NCBI RefSeq assembly: GCF_041379945.2
Contig: NZ_JBFTXJ020000002.1
Location: 496,001 to 560,000, forward strand
Direction: 5' to 3'
From: Aneurinibacillus sp. REN35
GTDB lineage: Bacteria; Bacillota; Bacilli; Aneurinibacillales; Aneurinibacillaceae
Length of the DNA stretch: 64,000 nucleotides
A program made the translations under genes and the position numbers. A model generated the notes under the pieces. It saw only the letters and a program-made list of their open reading frames with translations, had not been told where the DNA came from and made no database searches. This document shows, piece by piece, positions 19,891-27,615 of this stretch (the first letter of the stretch is position 1; each line of letters begins with the position of its first letter).

Positions 19891-19996
19891 TATAACACTT
19901 AGCCCCTAATCACGAAGTGTTATGGGTTCGTTCTTTACAAAACTGATTGTAGCGTATAAGTGTGTATAACAGTCAACCGCATACTATAACACTTTA
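19891..19996. promoter_or_regulatory. pdxST promoter with repeated MocR-type operator words
   Basis: Within the 311-bp gap upstream of pdxS lie TATAACACTT (19891-19900), AAGTGTTATG (19915-19924), GTATAAGTGTGTATAAC (19954-19970) and TATAACACTTTA (19985-19996). A minus-strand TTGACT (19971-19976) and TACAAT (19946-19951) with a long 19-bp spacer suggest an activator-dependent promoter. The rest of the gap to 20153 shows only AT-rich DNA and a TATAAT near 20077 for the thioesterase gene. Confidence 0.65.
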
Positions 19997-20153
19997 CTTT
20001 AAAAATTGTGGCAAAAGGGAAAAGTCCCAAAACATAAACTTATCCTTCTGCCATTTTCTCTAACAAACCCGGGTACTATAATAAATGAGAAAAGTTCGCT
20101 GAGTATGACAAGCCTTAGCCAAAATTATTTTATAGAAAAAGGTGTGCGATACT

Positions 20154-20666
20154 ATGAAAGACAAAGCAGTCAAAGATTCACGTGTAGTTAAAACAAGCAT
20201 CGTGCTACCCCCAGACACGAATCAGCATGGCACTATGTTCGGGGGAAAGCTGATGGCGTATATTGACGATGTAGCCGCCCTCTCGGCAACCCGGCATGCG
20301 CGCGTTCCGGTCGTAACAGCTTCTACTGATTCGGTTGACTTTCTCTATCCAATCAATCCGAATGACTCGGTATGCGTAGAATCGTTTGTCATCTCGACCG
20401 GTACAAGTTCCATGGAAGTATTCGTCAAAGTAATCTCGGAAGGTCTTTATACAGGAGAGCGAAAGATTGCAGCCACCGCCTTTCTTACCTTTGTAGCCCT
20501 TGATGAGAATAAAAAACCTGTGCCTGTTCCTCGCGTGATTCCGGAAACGGAGGAAGAAAAAAAGCTGCACGAACGCGCGGCACAGCGTTCACAGATGCGC
20601 AAAATGCGGCGAGAAGAAAGCCGCCGCTTAGCTGAATTTCTGACTGTACGCAAACCGTGGGAATAA
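20154..20666 (+). CDS. Hot-dog fold acyl-CoA thioesterase
   Basis: A 170-aa acyl-CoA thioesterase of the YkhA/YciA type. The core reads NQHGTMFGGKLMAYIDDVAALSA in parts, where the Asn/His/Gly segment and the following Asp define the hot-dog active site; a SVDFLYPI stretch follows. The C-terminus is a charged helical tail (KLHERAAQRSQMRKMRREE). I start at ATG MKDKAVKDS with AAAGGTG 9 nt upstream rather than at an in-frame GTG four codons earlier. Monocistronic with its own terminator. Confidence 0.88.
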   Translation: MKDKAVKDSRVVKTSIVLPPDTNQHGTMFGGKLMAYIDDVAALSATRHARVPVVTASTDSVDFLYPINPNDSVCVESFVISTGTSSMEVFVKVISEGLYTGERKIAATAFLTFVALDENKKPVPVPRVIPETEEEKKLHERAAQRSQMRKMRREESRRLAEFLTVRKPWE

Positions 20667-20690
20667 GCAGACGCTTATTTCTAACATTAC

Positions 20691-20729
20691 AAAAAGCCGC
20701 ACGATGCTTGATAGCGTATGCGGCTTTTT
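20691..20729. terminator. Terminator between thioesterase and aldehyde dehydrogenase genes
   Basis: Perfect 11-bp arms AAAAAGCCGCA and TGCGGCTTTTT, usable from both sides. Confidence 0.85.
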
Positions 20730-20755
20730 GTTTACATAATTATTTTATTGTCTCC

Positions 20756-22276
20756 TTATTTTTCTTTCTTAGCAAACCAACCGCTCGGCTTTACATGCAA
20801 GCTGGTATTAATCTGCTTAACTTCGAGATACTCTTCAAATCCGTACGTTCCCAGCTCACGTCCAATACCGCTCTGTTTATAGCCACCCCATGGCGCTTCA
20901 TTGAATGTTGGATGATACGTATTAATCCACGTAATACCTGCCCTAAGCTTGCGAATCACGCGCTGGGCTTTCGCCCCGTCGGAAGTGAATACCGCTCCTG
21001 CTAGCCCATATTTTGTTCCGTTGGCAAGGCGGATCGCTTCTTCCTCGGTTTCAAATGTTTGAATAACAAGCACAGGCCCGAAAATTTCCTCCTGAACGAT
21101 TCGCATAGCCGGCTCTGTGTTTGTAAAAATGGTCGGCGCAACAAAAAAGCCGTTTGCTAACCCGTTATCCAGCAGACGCATGCCGCCACAGCACAGGGTC
21201 GCTCCTTCCTCTTTACCAATTTCAATGTATTGCAGGACTCGATTCATCTGCACTTCCGAAATGAGCGGTCCCATCTCCGTTGCCTCGTCCATGCCCGGAC
21301 CAACAGTAATGTGCTGTGCCCTCTCGACAAGCTCTGCAACAAAGCGATCGTGAATGCTTCGCTCTAGCAGCAGACGCGATCCTGCCGAGCACACTTGCCC
21401 TTGATTGGCAAAGATCGCATACAACGCATAATCTACCGCTGTCTCAAAATCCGCATCCGCAAACACGATATTCGGTGACTTGCCCCCAAGCTCAAGCCCT
21501 ACCTTCTTTACCGTATCTGCAGCAGCTTTCATAATCGCAATGCCCGTCTGTGTTCCTCCGGTAAACGCAACTTTATCCACCAGCGGATGGCGAGCCATCT
21601 CCCCTCCTACCGATTCACCTCGACCCAATACAAGATTGGCTACTCCCTTTGGAAGAGACGCCTCTTCAAGCAGCTCAAAAAGGCGAATCAGAGAGAGCGG
21701 CGTCTGTTCGGCAGGCTTAATTACAAGTGTACAGCCTGCTGCGAGTGCCGCAGCAATTTTTTGTGTCGCCATAACAAGCGGGTAATTCCAAGGAATGATC
21801 TGACTCACCACGCCGAGCGGCTCGCGAACAACAACTGCCTGTATCTCATCAGGCACATCGTATGTCTGTCCGTGTGGTGTCGTAGCAAGTCCTGCAAAAT
21901 ATCGAAACTGATTGGCCGCGTCCTCTACATCATAGCGCGATTCGCGCAATGGCTTGCCGTTATTCAGCGTATCGAGCACGGCGAATTCCTCTGCATGCTG
22001 CTCAAGCAATTCGGCCGTCCGCAGCAGAATCGCAGCGCGCTCCCGCGCATGACTTGAAGCCCAGCCATCTTCATCGAAGGCGCGGCGGGCGGCCTTAATG
22101 GCTGCTGCTGCTTCTTCCGCCCCACCTTCAGCTACTGTACCGATAACCTCACCTGTCGCCGGGTTGATGATATCTCGTGTAGCTCCTGTAAAGCTTTCTG
22201 TCCATTTGCCGTCAATATACATATGCCGCAGGCGCGTCGCCTGTACGGTGCCTGCTTCATGTGTTGTGCCGCTCAT
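20756..22276 (-). CDS. Aldehyde dehydrogenase, probably 4-aminobutyraldehyde/betaine-aldehyde type
   Basis: A 506-aa NAD(P)-dependent aldehyde dehydrogenase. It shows FTGGTQTGIAIM (cofactor), LELGGKSPN with the general base Glu, and NQGQVCSAGSRL with the nucleophilic Cys. It lies 46 bp downstream of a putrescine aminotransferase, so the likely job is oxidation of 4-aminobutyraldehyde to GABA; a role on betaine aldehyde cannot be excluded. The start MSGTTHEAG follows AAGGGAGG by 6 nt. Probably transcribed from the sigma-54 promoter upstream of the aminotransferase. Confidence 0.9.
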   Translation of the reverse strand: MSGTTHEAGTVQATRLRHMYIDGKWTESFTGATRDIINPATGEVIGTVAEGGAEEAAAAIKAARRAFDEDGWASSHARERAAILLRTAELLEQHAEEFAVLDTLNNGKPLRESRYDVEDAANQFRYFAGLATTPHGQTYDVPDEIQAVVVREPLGVVSQIIPWNYPLVMATQKIAAALAAGCTLVIKPAEQTPLSLIRLFELLEEASLPKGVANLVLGRGESVGGEMARHPLVDKVAFTGGTQTGIAIMKAAADTVKKVGLELGGKSPNIVFADADFETAVDYALYAIFANQGQVCSAGSRLLLERSIHDRFVAELVERAQHITVGPGMDEATEMGPLISEVQMNRVLQYIEIGKEEGATLCCGGMRLLDNGLANGFFVAPTIFTNTEPAMRIVQEEIFGPVLVIQTFETEEEAIRLANGTKYGLAGAVFTSDGAKAQRVIRKLRAGITWINTYHPTFNEAPWGGYKQSGIGRELGTYGFEEYLEVKQINTSLHVKPSGWFAKKEK

Positions 22277-22321
22277 GCTTTTCCTCCCTTTTAGCAAAAT
22301 CACTTGGGCAAGAAATCACTA

Positions 22322-23689
22322 TCACTTACTTGTAAGGCTTACTTTTTCACTTTGCATCGCACCTAAATTGCGTTCAATCGCATCGAGCACCGTATCGATT
22401 TGTTCGTAGGAGATGACCGCCGGCGGCTCCAAGCGAATCACTGTCGCATTGTTAAGCGTACCCCCCACCAAAATATGATCTCCAAATAAACGCTTCGCCA
22501 GCTCATATCCAATTGCATTCGTAGAGAATTCCATTCCAATAAGAAGACCTACGCCGCGTACCTCTTTCATCATGTCTGGGAATTGCTCTTTGATTTCAGC
22601 TAGACGTGCGAGAATATAATCGCCCTTCTCCCCTGCTTGACGCGGAATGTCCTCTTCGATAATTGTCTTGATCCCAGCGATTGCACCCGCGCAGCAAAGC
22701 GGGTTCCCCCCAAAGGTAGAGGAGCCGAGCAGGAAAGGATTCTCCTCCATCTTGCCCCAGTGTTTACGCTTGGCAACCATGGCTGCAATCGGCATCACAC
22801 CGCCTCCGAATGCCTTACCAAGAGTCATAATATCCGGCACAACATCATAGTGATCCATTCCGAACATTTTACCTGTACGTCCCATTCCTGTCTGTACTTC
22901 ATCTATAATAAGCAAACACTCATAGCGATCACAAATCTCGCGCAGGCGCTTGAAATAGCCTTCTGGCGGCATGTTGACCCCGCCCTCACCCTGAATTGGC
23001 TCGGCAATTACCCCGGCGACGGTCTCCCCTACATTGATCAGGTTGCGAATCGCCGCCTCCACCGCATCAGCATTGCCGTATTCCACATGCTGAAAGCCTG
23101 GGACGAGCGGCAGATACGGCTCCCGGAATGTTGCTTTTCCTGATGCAGACAATGAACCAAGCGTCTTACCGTGGAATCCTTTTTCCATTGAAATAAAGGA
23201 CTTTTTCCCCGTGGACAGTCGGGCTAGCTTTAACGCCATCTCATTTGCTTCCGTTCCACAATTCACGAGATACGTATGCTGCAAATCCCCAGGAGTAATG
23301 TAGGCGACCAGCTTGGATAAGTAGCCGCGCAGCGGATCGACCATCTCCTGACTGTGCAGCGCATAACGGTCAATTTGTGCCTTCACCGCATTGACTACCT
23401 TTGGATGACGGTGTCCAAGTAAGTAGACGCCATAACCTCCAAGACAATCAATGTACTCGTCTCCCTTTGTATCACGGAATACCGCTCCCTCTCCCTGCCA
23501 TTCCACAACAGAGAAATCCGTTGATACCGATTTGCGGTGTTTTAGGATCGCTTCAGTCACAAAGTTGGTAAAATTATAGATGGAATCATCCACAATTTGC
23601 TGTTGCTCATCCAGCGCCAGCGTCTTTTTTTCAATGAATGAGAGAATCTCTTCTGCAGCCTGCAATACTTCCTGATTTGTTTTTCGCAT
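22322..23689 (-). CDS. patA: Putrescine aminotransferase
   Basis: A 455-aa class III aminotransferase resembling PatA/YgjG, which moves the amino group of putrescine to 2-oxoglutarate. Seen are an N-terminal helical extension, VNCGTEANEMALKLAR, the IIDEVQTGMGRTG cofactor segment and the PLP Lys in TLGKAFGGGVMP. Context supports the call: aldehyde dehydrogenase downstream, and a sigma-54 activator and polyamine-type permease upstream. Confidence 0.88.
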   Translation of the reverse strand: MRKTNQEVLQAAEEILSFIEKKTLALDEQQQIVDDSIYNFTNFVTEAILKHRKSVSTDFSVVEWQGEGAVFRDTKGDEYIDCLGGYGVYLLGHRHPKVVNAVKAQIDRYALHSQEMVDPLRGYLSKLVAYITPGDLQHTYLVNCGTEANEMALKLARLSTGKKSFISMEKGFHGKTLGSLSASGKATFREPYLPLVPGFQHVEYGNADAVEAAIRNLINVGETVAGVIAEPIQGEGGVNMPPEGYFKRLREICDRYECLLIIDEVQTGMGRTGKMFGMDHYDVVPDIMTLGKAFGGGVMPIAAMVAKRKHWGKMEENPFLLGSSTFGGNPLCCAGAIAGIKTIIEEDIPRQAGEKGDYILARLAEIKEQFPDMMKEVRGVGLLIGMEFSTNAIGYELAKRLFGDHILVGGTLNNATVIRLEPPAVISYEQIDTVLDAIERNLGAMQSEKVSLTSK

Positions 23690-23733
23690 AATATCATCCT
23701 TTTTTTTAGATTTTTTCTTTATCTTTGTTTATA

Positions 23734-23750
23734 AGCAATTGCTATGCCAA
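23734..23750 (-). promoter_or_regulatory. Sigma-54 (-24/-12) promoter of patA operon
   Basis: The minus strand reads TTGGCATAGCAATTGCT, matching TTGGCAC-N5-TTGCW with the invariant GG and GC exactly 12 bp apart. It lies 45 bp before patA, and the sigma-54 activator gene is next door. Confidence 0.88.
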
Positions 23751-23755
23751 ATAAA

Positions 23756-23779
23756 AAAACCGGGGAATCTCCCGGTTTT
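23756..23779 (-). terminator. Terminator of the sigma-54 activator gene
   Basis: AAAACCGGG and CCCGGTTTT arms, then TTTT on the minus strand. It sits immediately upstream of the patA -24/-12 promoter and insulates it. Confidence 0.85.
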
Positions 23780-23818
23780 CCTTATCGTATCGCTAGCATC
23801 GCAGCAAAAATCATTCTT

Positions 23819-23933
23819 ATTTCTGAGAAATTTTTATATCTTTTTAGCTTGCGTACAATAAAATAGTAGCGCTCTTTCTTACTTCGTATAATTTCTTTCT
23901 CAAAAATCAGGAATATTTCTTATTTTTGAGAAA
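23819..23933. promoter_or_regulatory. Candidate activator (UAS) sites for the sigma-54 regulator
   Basis: ATTTCTGAGAAAT (23819-23831, a palindrome) and an inverted pair TTTCTCAAAAAT (23896-23907) / ATTTTTGAGAAA (23922-23933) lie about 70 and 150-180 bp upstream of the patA -24 box. A related ATTTTTTGAGAAAT occurs upstream of the permease. The recurring GAGAAA word at both promoters suggests the enhancer site; the inverted pair also straddles the activator's stop codon, so a structural role is possible. Confidence 0.45.
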
Positions 23934-25709
23934 TGCCTGTTCTTCTAATTTTCGGTAGAGCGTAGCTAAGCTGATATTTAACTCTTTAGCAATTTTTCGT
24001 TTTGCCTGTACAGACGTCCCGTACTTTTTTAGCATGTCTGCAAGAATCGTACCTTCAAATTGATAGATTCGCTCTTTAAGTGACAGCATCTCACGCTCTG
24101 TACTTCGCAGACGAAGCACGCGCTGGGGAATGCTCTCCGGTCCGATGATCGGACCTGTTTCCATATTCACCGCATATTCAACCGCATTTTCAAGCTCACG
24201 CACATTTCCCGGCCACGGATAGTGAAGAAATAATTCCTGCACCTCTAAAGAAAAACCGCTCACGTTCCGCGCCAACAATCGAGCATGCTTTTGGAGAAAA
24301 TGATGCATGAGAGCTGGGATATCTTCTTTTCGCTCCCGCAGTGGCGGAATGTAGAGCGGAATGACATTCAAACGAAAATACAAATCGGAACGAAATTCTC
24401 TCTCTTCTACCATCTGCTCAAGATTCCGGTTGGTAGCGGCAATCACCCGAATATCCACCGGTATCGGCCGCTCGCCTCCCACACGCTGGATTTGTTTGTA
24501 TTGCAGGGCATGCAAAAGCTTCACCTGCAAATGGAGCGGAATGTCTCCGATTTCATCAAGGAAAAGAGTGCCTCCGTTAGCCAGCTCGAATTTTCCCGGC
24601 TTCCCTTCCCGATTGGCTCCAGTAAACGCGCCTTTCACATAACCGAACAGCTCGGATTCGAGCAGCGTTTCCGGTATGGCCCCGCAATTCACTGTAATAA
24701 AAGGGCCTGAGCTGCGGGGACTGTGCGAGTGAATCGCCATGGCGAACAATCCCTTTCCCGTACCGCTCTCTCCCGTAATAAGCACGCTGGAGTGACTTCT
24801 GGCCACTTGAGCTGCCTGCTGCTTAATAACCTGAACCGATTGACTCTCGCCCTTGATACCGGAGAATGAGGATAGCGCTTCACTGCCTGTCAACGAATAA
24901 GCGAGGCGACGCACATCCGACATACGACGAAAAGATGCGACGACAGATACGAGTTGCTCATTGAGGATGACCGGCACCGCATCAACAATAAAGTGCATAT
25001 GTGAAGAAGGCGATGTATAGATTTCTTCTTTTTCTTTATACCCTTGCCCGCTCCGCAGCACATCAAGCATGGGAGAACCGGGCCATACCGAATCAAGCGG
25101 CTGGCCGATTACTTGCTTTTTGTCCCGGTGAATCAATAGCTCGGCAGCTCGGTTGCAATGAGTAATCCGTCCGTCAGCGTCAATGGCGATAATTCCTTCC
25201 TGTACCGATTCGAGCAGCGTGGCCAAGTTCTGCGTCGTAAGCTCTAGTTGATGAATGGCCCGCACTTCCGATATTTTACTTTCGATCAACTCCGCCATAC
25301 GGAAGAGAAATGTCAGCATGTTTTCTTGGTTGTAGATGAGGTGCTGCCGCTGCTCCGGGGTGAAGGCGATGAGGCCGATTACGCCAATGGCCTCGCCATG
25401 ATAGCGAATCGGACAGCAAATCTCTGCGAATTCCTCTGTATCCCCATTTTGTACGGAAGGATCATATTCCGGGTCCTGCTGCGCATTCTCGACCACATAC
25501 CATCGATTGTGCATCAGGACACGGCCATACAGATACCCCTCCTCGCGACTTCCTCCTTCTTCCTTTAGATTGATCTTCTCGCGATACTTTCCCGTCCCGG
25601 CTATAACGGTCATATCTTCATCTACGATCTCTGTCTCTACTTTGAGCGCAGCGGAAATCGCATCCGCGACAAGCTGTACCATCGGTTGAATGCTCAATAA
25701 GGGCGTCAA
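23907..25709 (-). CDS. Sigma-54-dependent enhancer-binding activator (GAF-PAS-AAA+-Fis)
   Basis: A 600-aa activator. The N-terminus (about 1-150) looks GAF-like, a PAS domain follows (about 160-260), then the AAA+ core with Walker A GESGTGKG (313-320), the sigma-54 contact loop GAFTGA (360-365) and Walker B LFLDEIGD (382-389). A Fis-type HTH ends the protein (AKRKIAKELNISLATLYRKL). TTG start after AAAGGAGAGG. It lies between putrescine catabolism genes and a permease, each with a -24/-12 promoter, so polyamine-derived signals are the likely cue. Confidence 0.93.
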   Translation of the reverse strand: MTPLLSIQPMVQLVADAISAALKVETEIVDEDMTVIAGTGKYREKINLKEEGGSREEGYLYGRVLMHNRWYVVENAQQDPEYDPSVQNGDTEEFAEICCPIRYHGEAIGVIGLIAFTPEQRQHLIYNQENMLTFLFRMAELIESKISEVRAIHQLELTTQNLATLLESVQEGIIAIDADGRITHCNRAAELLIHRDKKQVIGQPLDSVWPGSPMLDVLRSGQGYKEKEEIYTSPSSHMHFIVDAVPVILNEQLVSVVASFRRMSDVRRLAYSLTGSEALSSFSGIKGESQSVQVIKQQAAQVARSHSSVLITGESGTGKGLFAMAIHSHSPRSSGPFITVNCGAIPETLLESELFGYVKGAFTGANREGKPGKFELANGGTLFLDEIGDIPLHLQVKLLHALQYKQIQRVGGERPIPVDIRVIAATNRNLEQMVEEREFRSDLYFRLNVIPLYIPPLRERKEDIPALMHHFLQKHARLLARNVSGFSLEVQELFLHYPWPGNVRELENAVEYAVNMETGPIIGPESIPQRVLRLRSTEREMLSLKERIYQFEGTILADMLKKYGTSVQAKRKIAKELNISLATLYRKLEEQAFLKNKKYS

Positions 25710-25833
25710 GCTACCTCTCCTTTTATTAAATTTTCAGTCTATTGTTTATTTATTCTATCATTTTTGTTTTGTCTTTCAAATATTTTCGTCAAAAAAACGG
25801 ACAAAGAACGCAGCGTTCTCTGTCCGTTTCGCT

Positions 25834-27219
25834 TTAGGCATGGATGGATGTACGATCCTCTTCGTCTTCTTTTTCTTCGCTCTCGGTTTCATCAAACCGC
25901 ATTTCGATAGGTTTTGCCTTAAACATGCGCGTTAAATACATCAGATAAAAGAACCCGAATGCCACCCACACCAGTCCAAGCATAAAGGAGTTCCCGTCCA
26001 GATTATACCAGAGCACAGCGACAAAGGCGGCGCCAATCAACGGAACAATTACATTCGATAGCAATTCTTTCCCTGTTCGATATTGCTTTTTGTGTAATGC
26101 ATAATGGGCAATGACTGATAAATTAACGAACGTAAATGCGATTAATGCGCCAAAGTTAATAAAGGAAGTTGCTGCTTCGAGTGTGAAGAATACCGCACCA
26201 AGCGAGACGACACCAGTAAATATGACATTAAACAACGGCGTTCTCCACTTTGGATGCACATAGCCGAAAAATTTATTGGGGAGAACCTTGTCGCGTCCCA
26301 TTACGTATAAAAGCCGGGATACACTAGCGTGAGAGGCGATACCAGAAGCCAGAGCACCGAGAAAGGACGCACCAAGGAAAAATAACTCAAACGCTCGTCC
26401 CCCTGCAAACAGAGAGATTTCCGGGGCGGTTGCATCCGGATTTTTAAACATTTCAACGCTTGGAAAGATAATCTGCACAAAATAGGAGGCGGCGATAAAG
26501 AGCCCTCCGCCATGAAGAGCGGTAAGAAAAATCGCGCGTGGAATGGTTCGCTTCGGATCATCCGTTTCTTCTGAATACGTTGTCACCGCATCAAACCCTA
26601 GAAAAGAGAAACATAATACAGTAGCTCCAGCCATCAATGCGGACATCTGCATCCCTTCGCCATAAAATGGCTGCGCCCAGTTAATGCTGCCCGCCTGGGG
26701 CGTTTCTTGGAGTACCCAGACCGCCAAGGCGATAAAAGCTGCCACAACAACAAACTGGTAGATGACAAAAACCGTATTTACATTTGCGGCCGACTTCACA
26801 CTTCTTATATTAATACCAGTAACAAATAAAACGAAAAGCACCACCCACACCCACGGCGGGACGCTAGGGAAGATCGCTGTAAAATAAATCTGCATCAGCA
26901 AAATATTGACCATGGGAAGAAAGAGATAATCAAGCATCGCAGCCCATCCGACCAAAAAGCCGACATGCGGATGGATGCTTTTTTGTGCGTAGGTATACGC
27001 AGAGCCCGCACTTGGGAACGCACGCACCATTTTCCCGTAGCTGAATGCAGTAAACAGCATGGCAGCAAGCGCAATGAGATAGGCAAGTGGAACATGTCCT
27101 CCGGTTTCCCCAGAAGCAATGCCGAATGTATCGAAGACGACCATTGGCGTTAAATACCCAAGCCCAAGCATAACAATATGCCTTAGCTTCAATGATCGTT
27201 TCAATGAAGTATTGCCCAT
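25834..27219 (-). CDS. APC-superfamily permease, probably putrescine/amino-acid importer
   Basis: A 461-aa permease with twelve membrane helices and a charged cytoplasmic tail (FDETESEEKEDEEDR). APC signatures include FDTFGIASGETGGHVPLAYL in parts near the N-terminus and FLGFDAVTTYSEETDDPKRTIP in parts in the middle. It resembles the PuuP-like polyamine/amino-acid transporters. A sigma-54 promoter 66 bp upstream and its place next to patA and the activator make putrescine the best guess. Confidence 0.85.
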   Translation of the reverse strand: MGNTSLKRSLKLRHIVMLGLGYLTPMVVFDTFGIASGETGGHVPLAYLIALAAMLFTAFSYGKMVRAFPSAGSAYTYAQKSIHPHVGFLVGWAAMLDYLFLPMVNILLMQIYFTAIFPSVPPWVWVVLFVLFVTGINIRSVKSAANVNTVFVIYQFVVVAAFIALAVWVLQETPQAGSINWAQPFYGEGMQMSALMAGATVLCFSFLGFDAVTTYSEETDDPKRTIPRAIFLTALHGGGLFIAASYFVQIIFPSVEMFKNPDATAPEISLFAGGRAFELFFLGASFLGALASGIASHASVSRLLYVMGRDKVLPNKFFGYVHPKWRTPLFNVIFTGVVSLGAVFFTLEAATSFINFGALIAFTFVNLSVIAHYALHKKQYRTGKELLSNVIVPLIGAAFVAVLWYNLDGNSFMLGLVWVAFGFFYLMYLTRMFKAKPIEMRFDETESEEKEDEEDRTSIHA

Positions 27220-27284
27220 ATACTCCTCCTCCTTTTTACTGGATCAAACAGAGTGATTCTCTGTTTCCTATAAGAAAGAGCCAT

Positions 27285-27301
27285 TGCAAAATAGATGCCA
27301 T
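27285..27301 (-). promoter_or_regulatory. Sigma-54 (-24/-12) promoter of the permease gene
   Basis: Minus strand ATGGCATCTATTTTGCA, with GG and GC 12 bp apart exactly as at patA. The 396-bp gap upstream of the permease otherwise holds an ATTTTTTGAGAAAT element (27547-27560), similar to the GAGAAA words near patA, and the topB terminator. Confidence 0.8.
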
Positions 27302-27570
27302 GCTGTAAGAATATTTCGTCTTTATATGGCTGTTTTTAGCTGTACAGCCGACAACTGTGATGCAAATATATAGAAAGTATGGAAGAATACTTTCCAGCAA
27401 ATTCAGAAAATGCAGTTGCAGGAAAGAAGCGATTTCCTTTTTTCTATAAATTGCGAAAGCAGACGCAGAAATAAGAATATGTTGCATTCCCAACCATATA
27501 GACAACGAATCCTTACTTCTATGTAACATAAAAGCAAGCGTGTTCTATTTTTTGAGAAATCAACAACAAA

Positions 27571-27607
27571 AAGCCGACGACTTCTCATTCTGCGAAATCA
27601 TCGGCTC
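27571..27607 (-). terminator. Terminator of topB
   Basis: AGCCGA (27572-27577) and TCGGCT (27601-27606) form the base of an imperfect long hairpin, followed by TTTTT on the minus strand. Confidence 0.7.
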
Positions 27608-27615
27608 TCTATTTA

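Noticed and set aside
27236-27529. 97-codon minus-strand frame upstream of the permease
   Set aside because: It covers the sigma-54 promoter, resembles no protein and has no good ribosome site.
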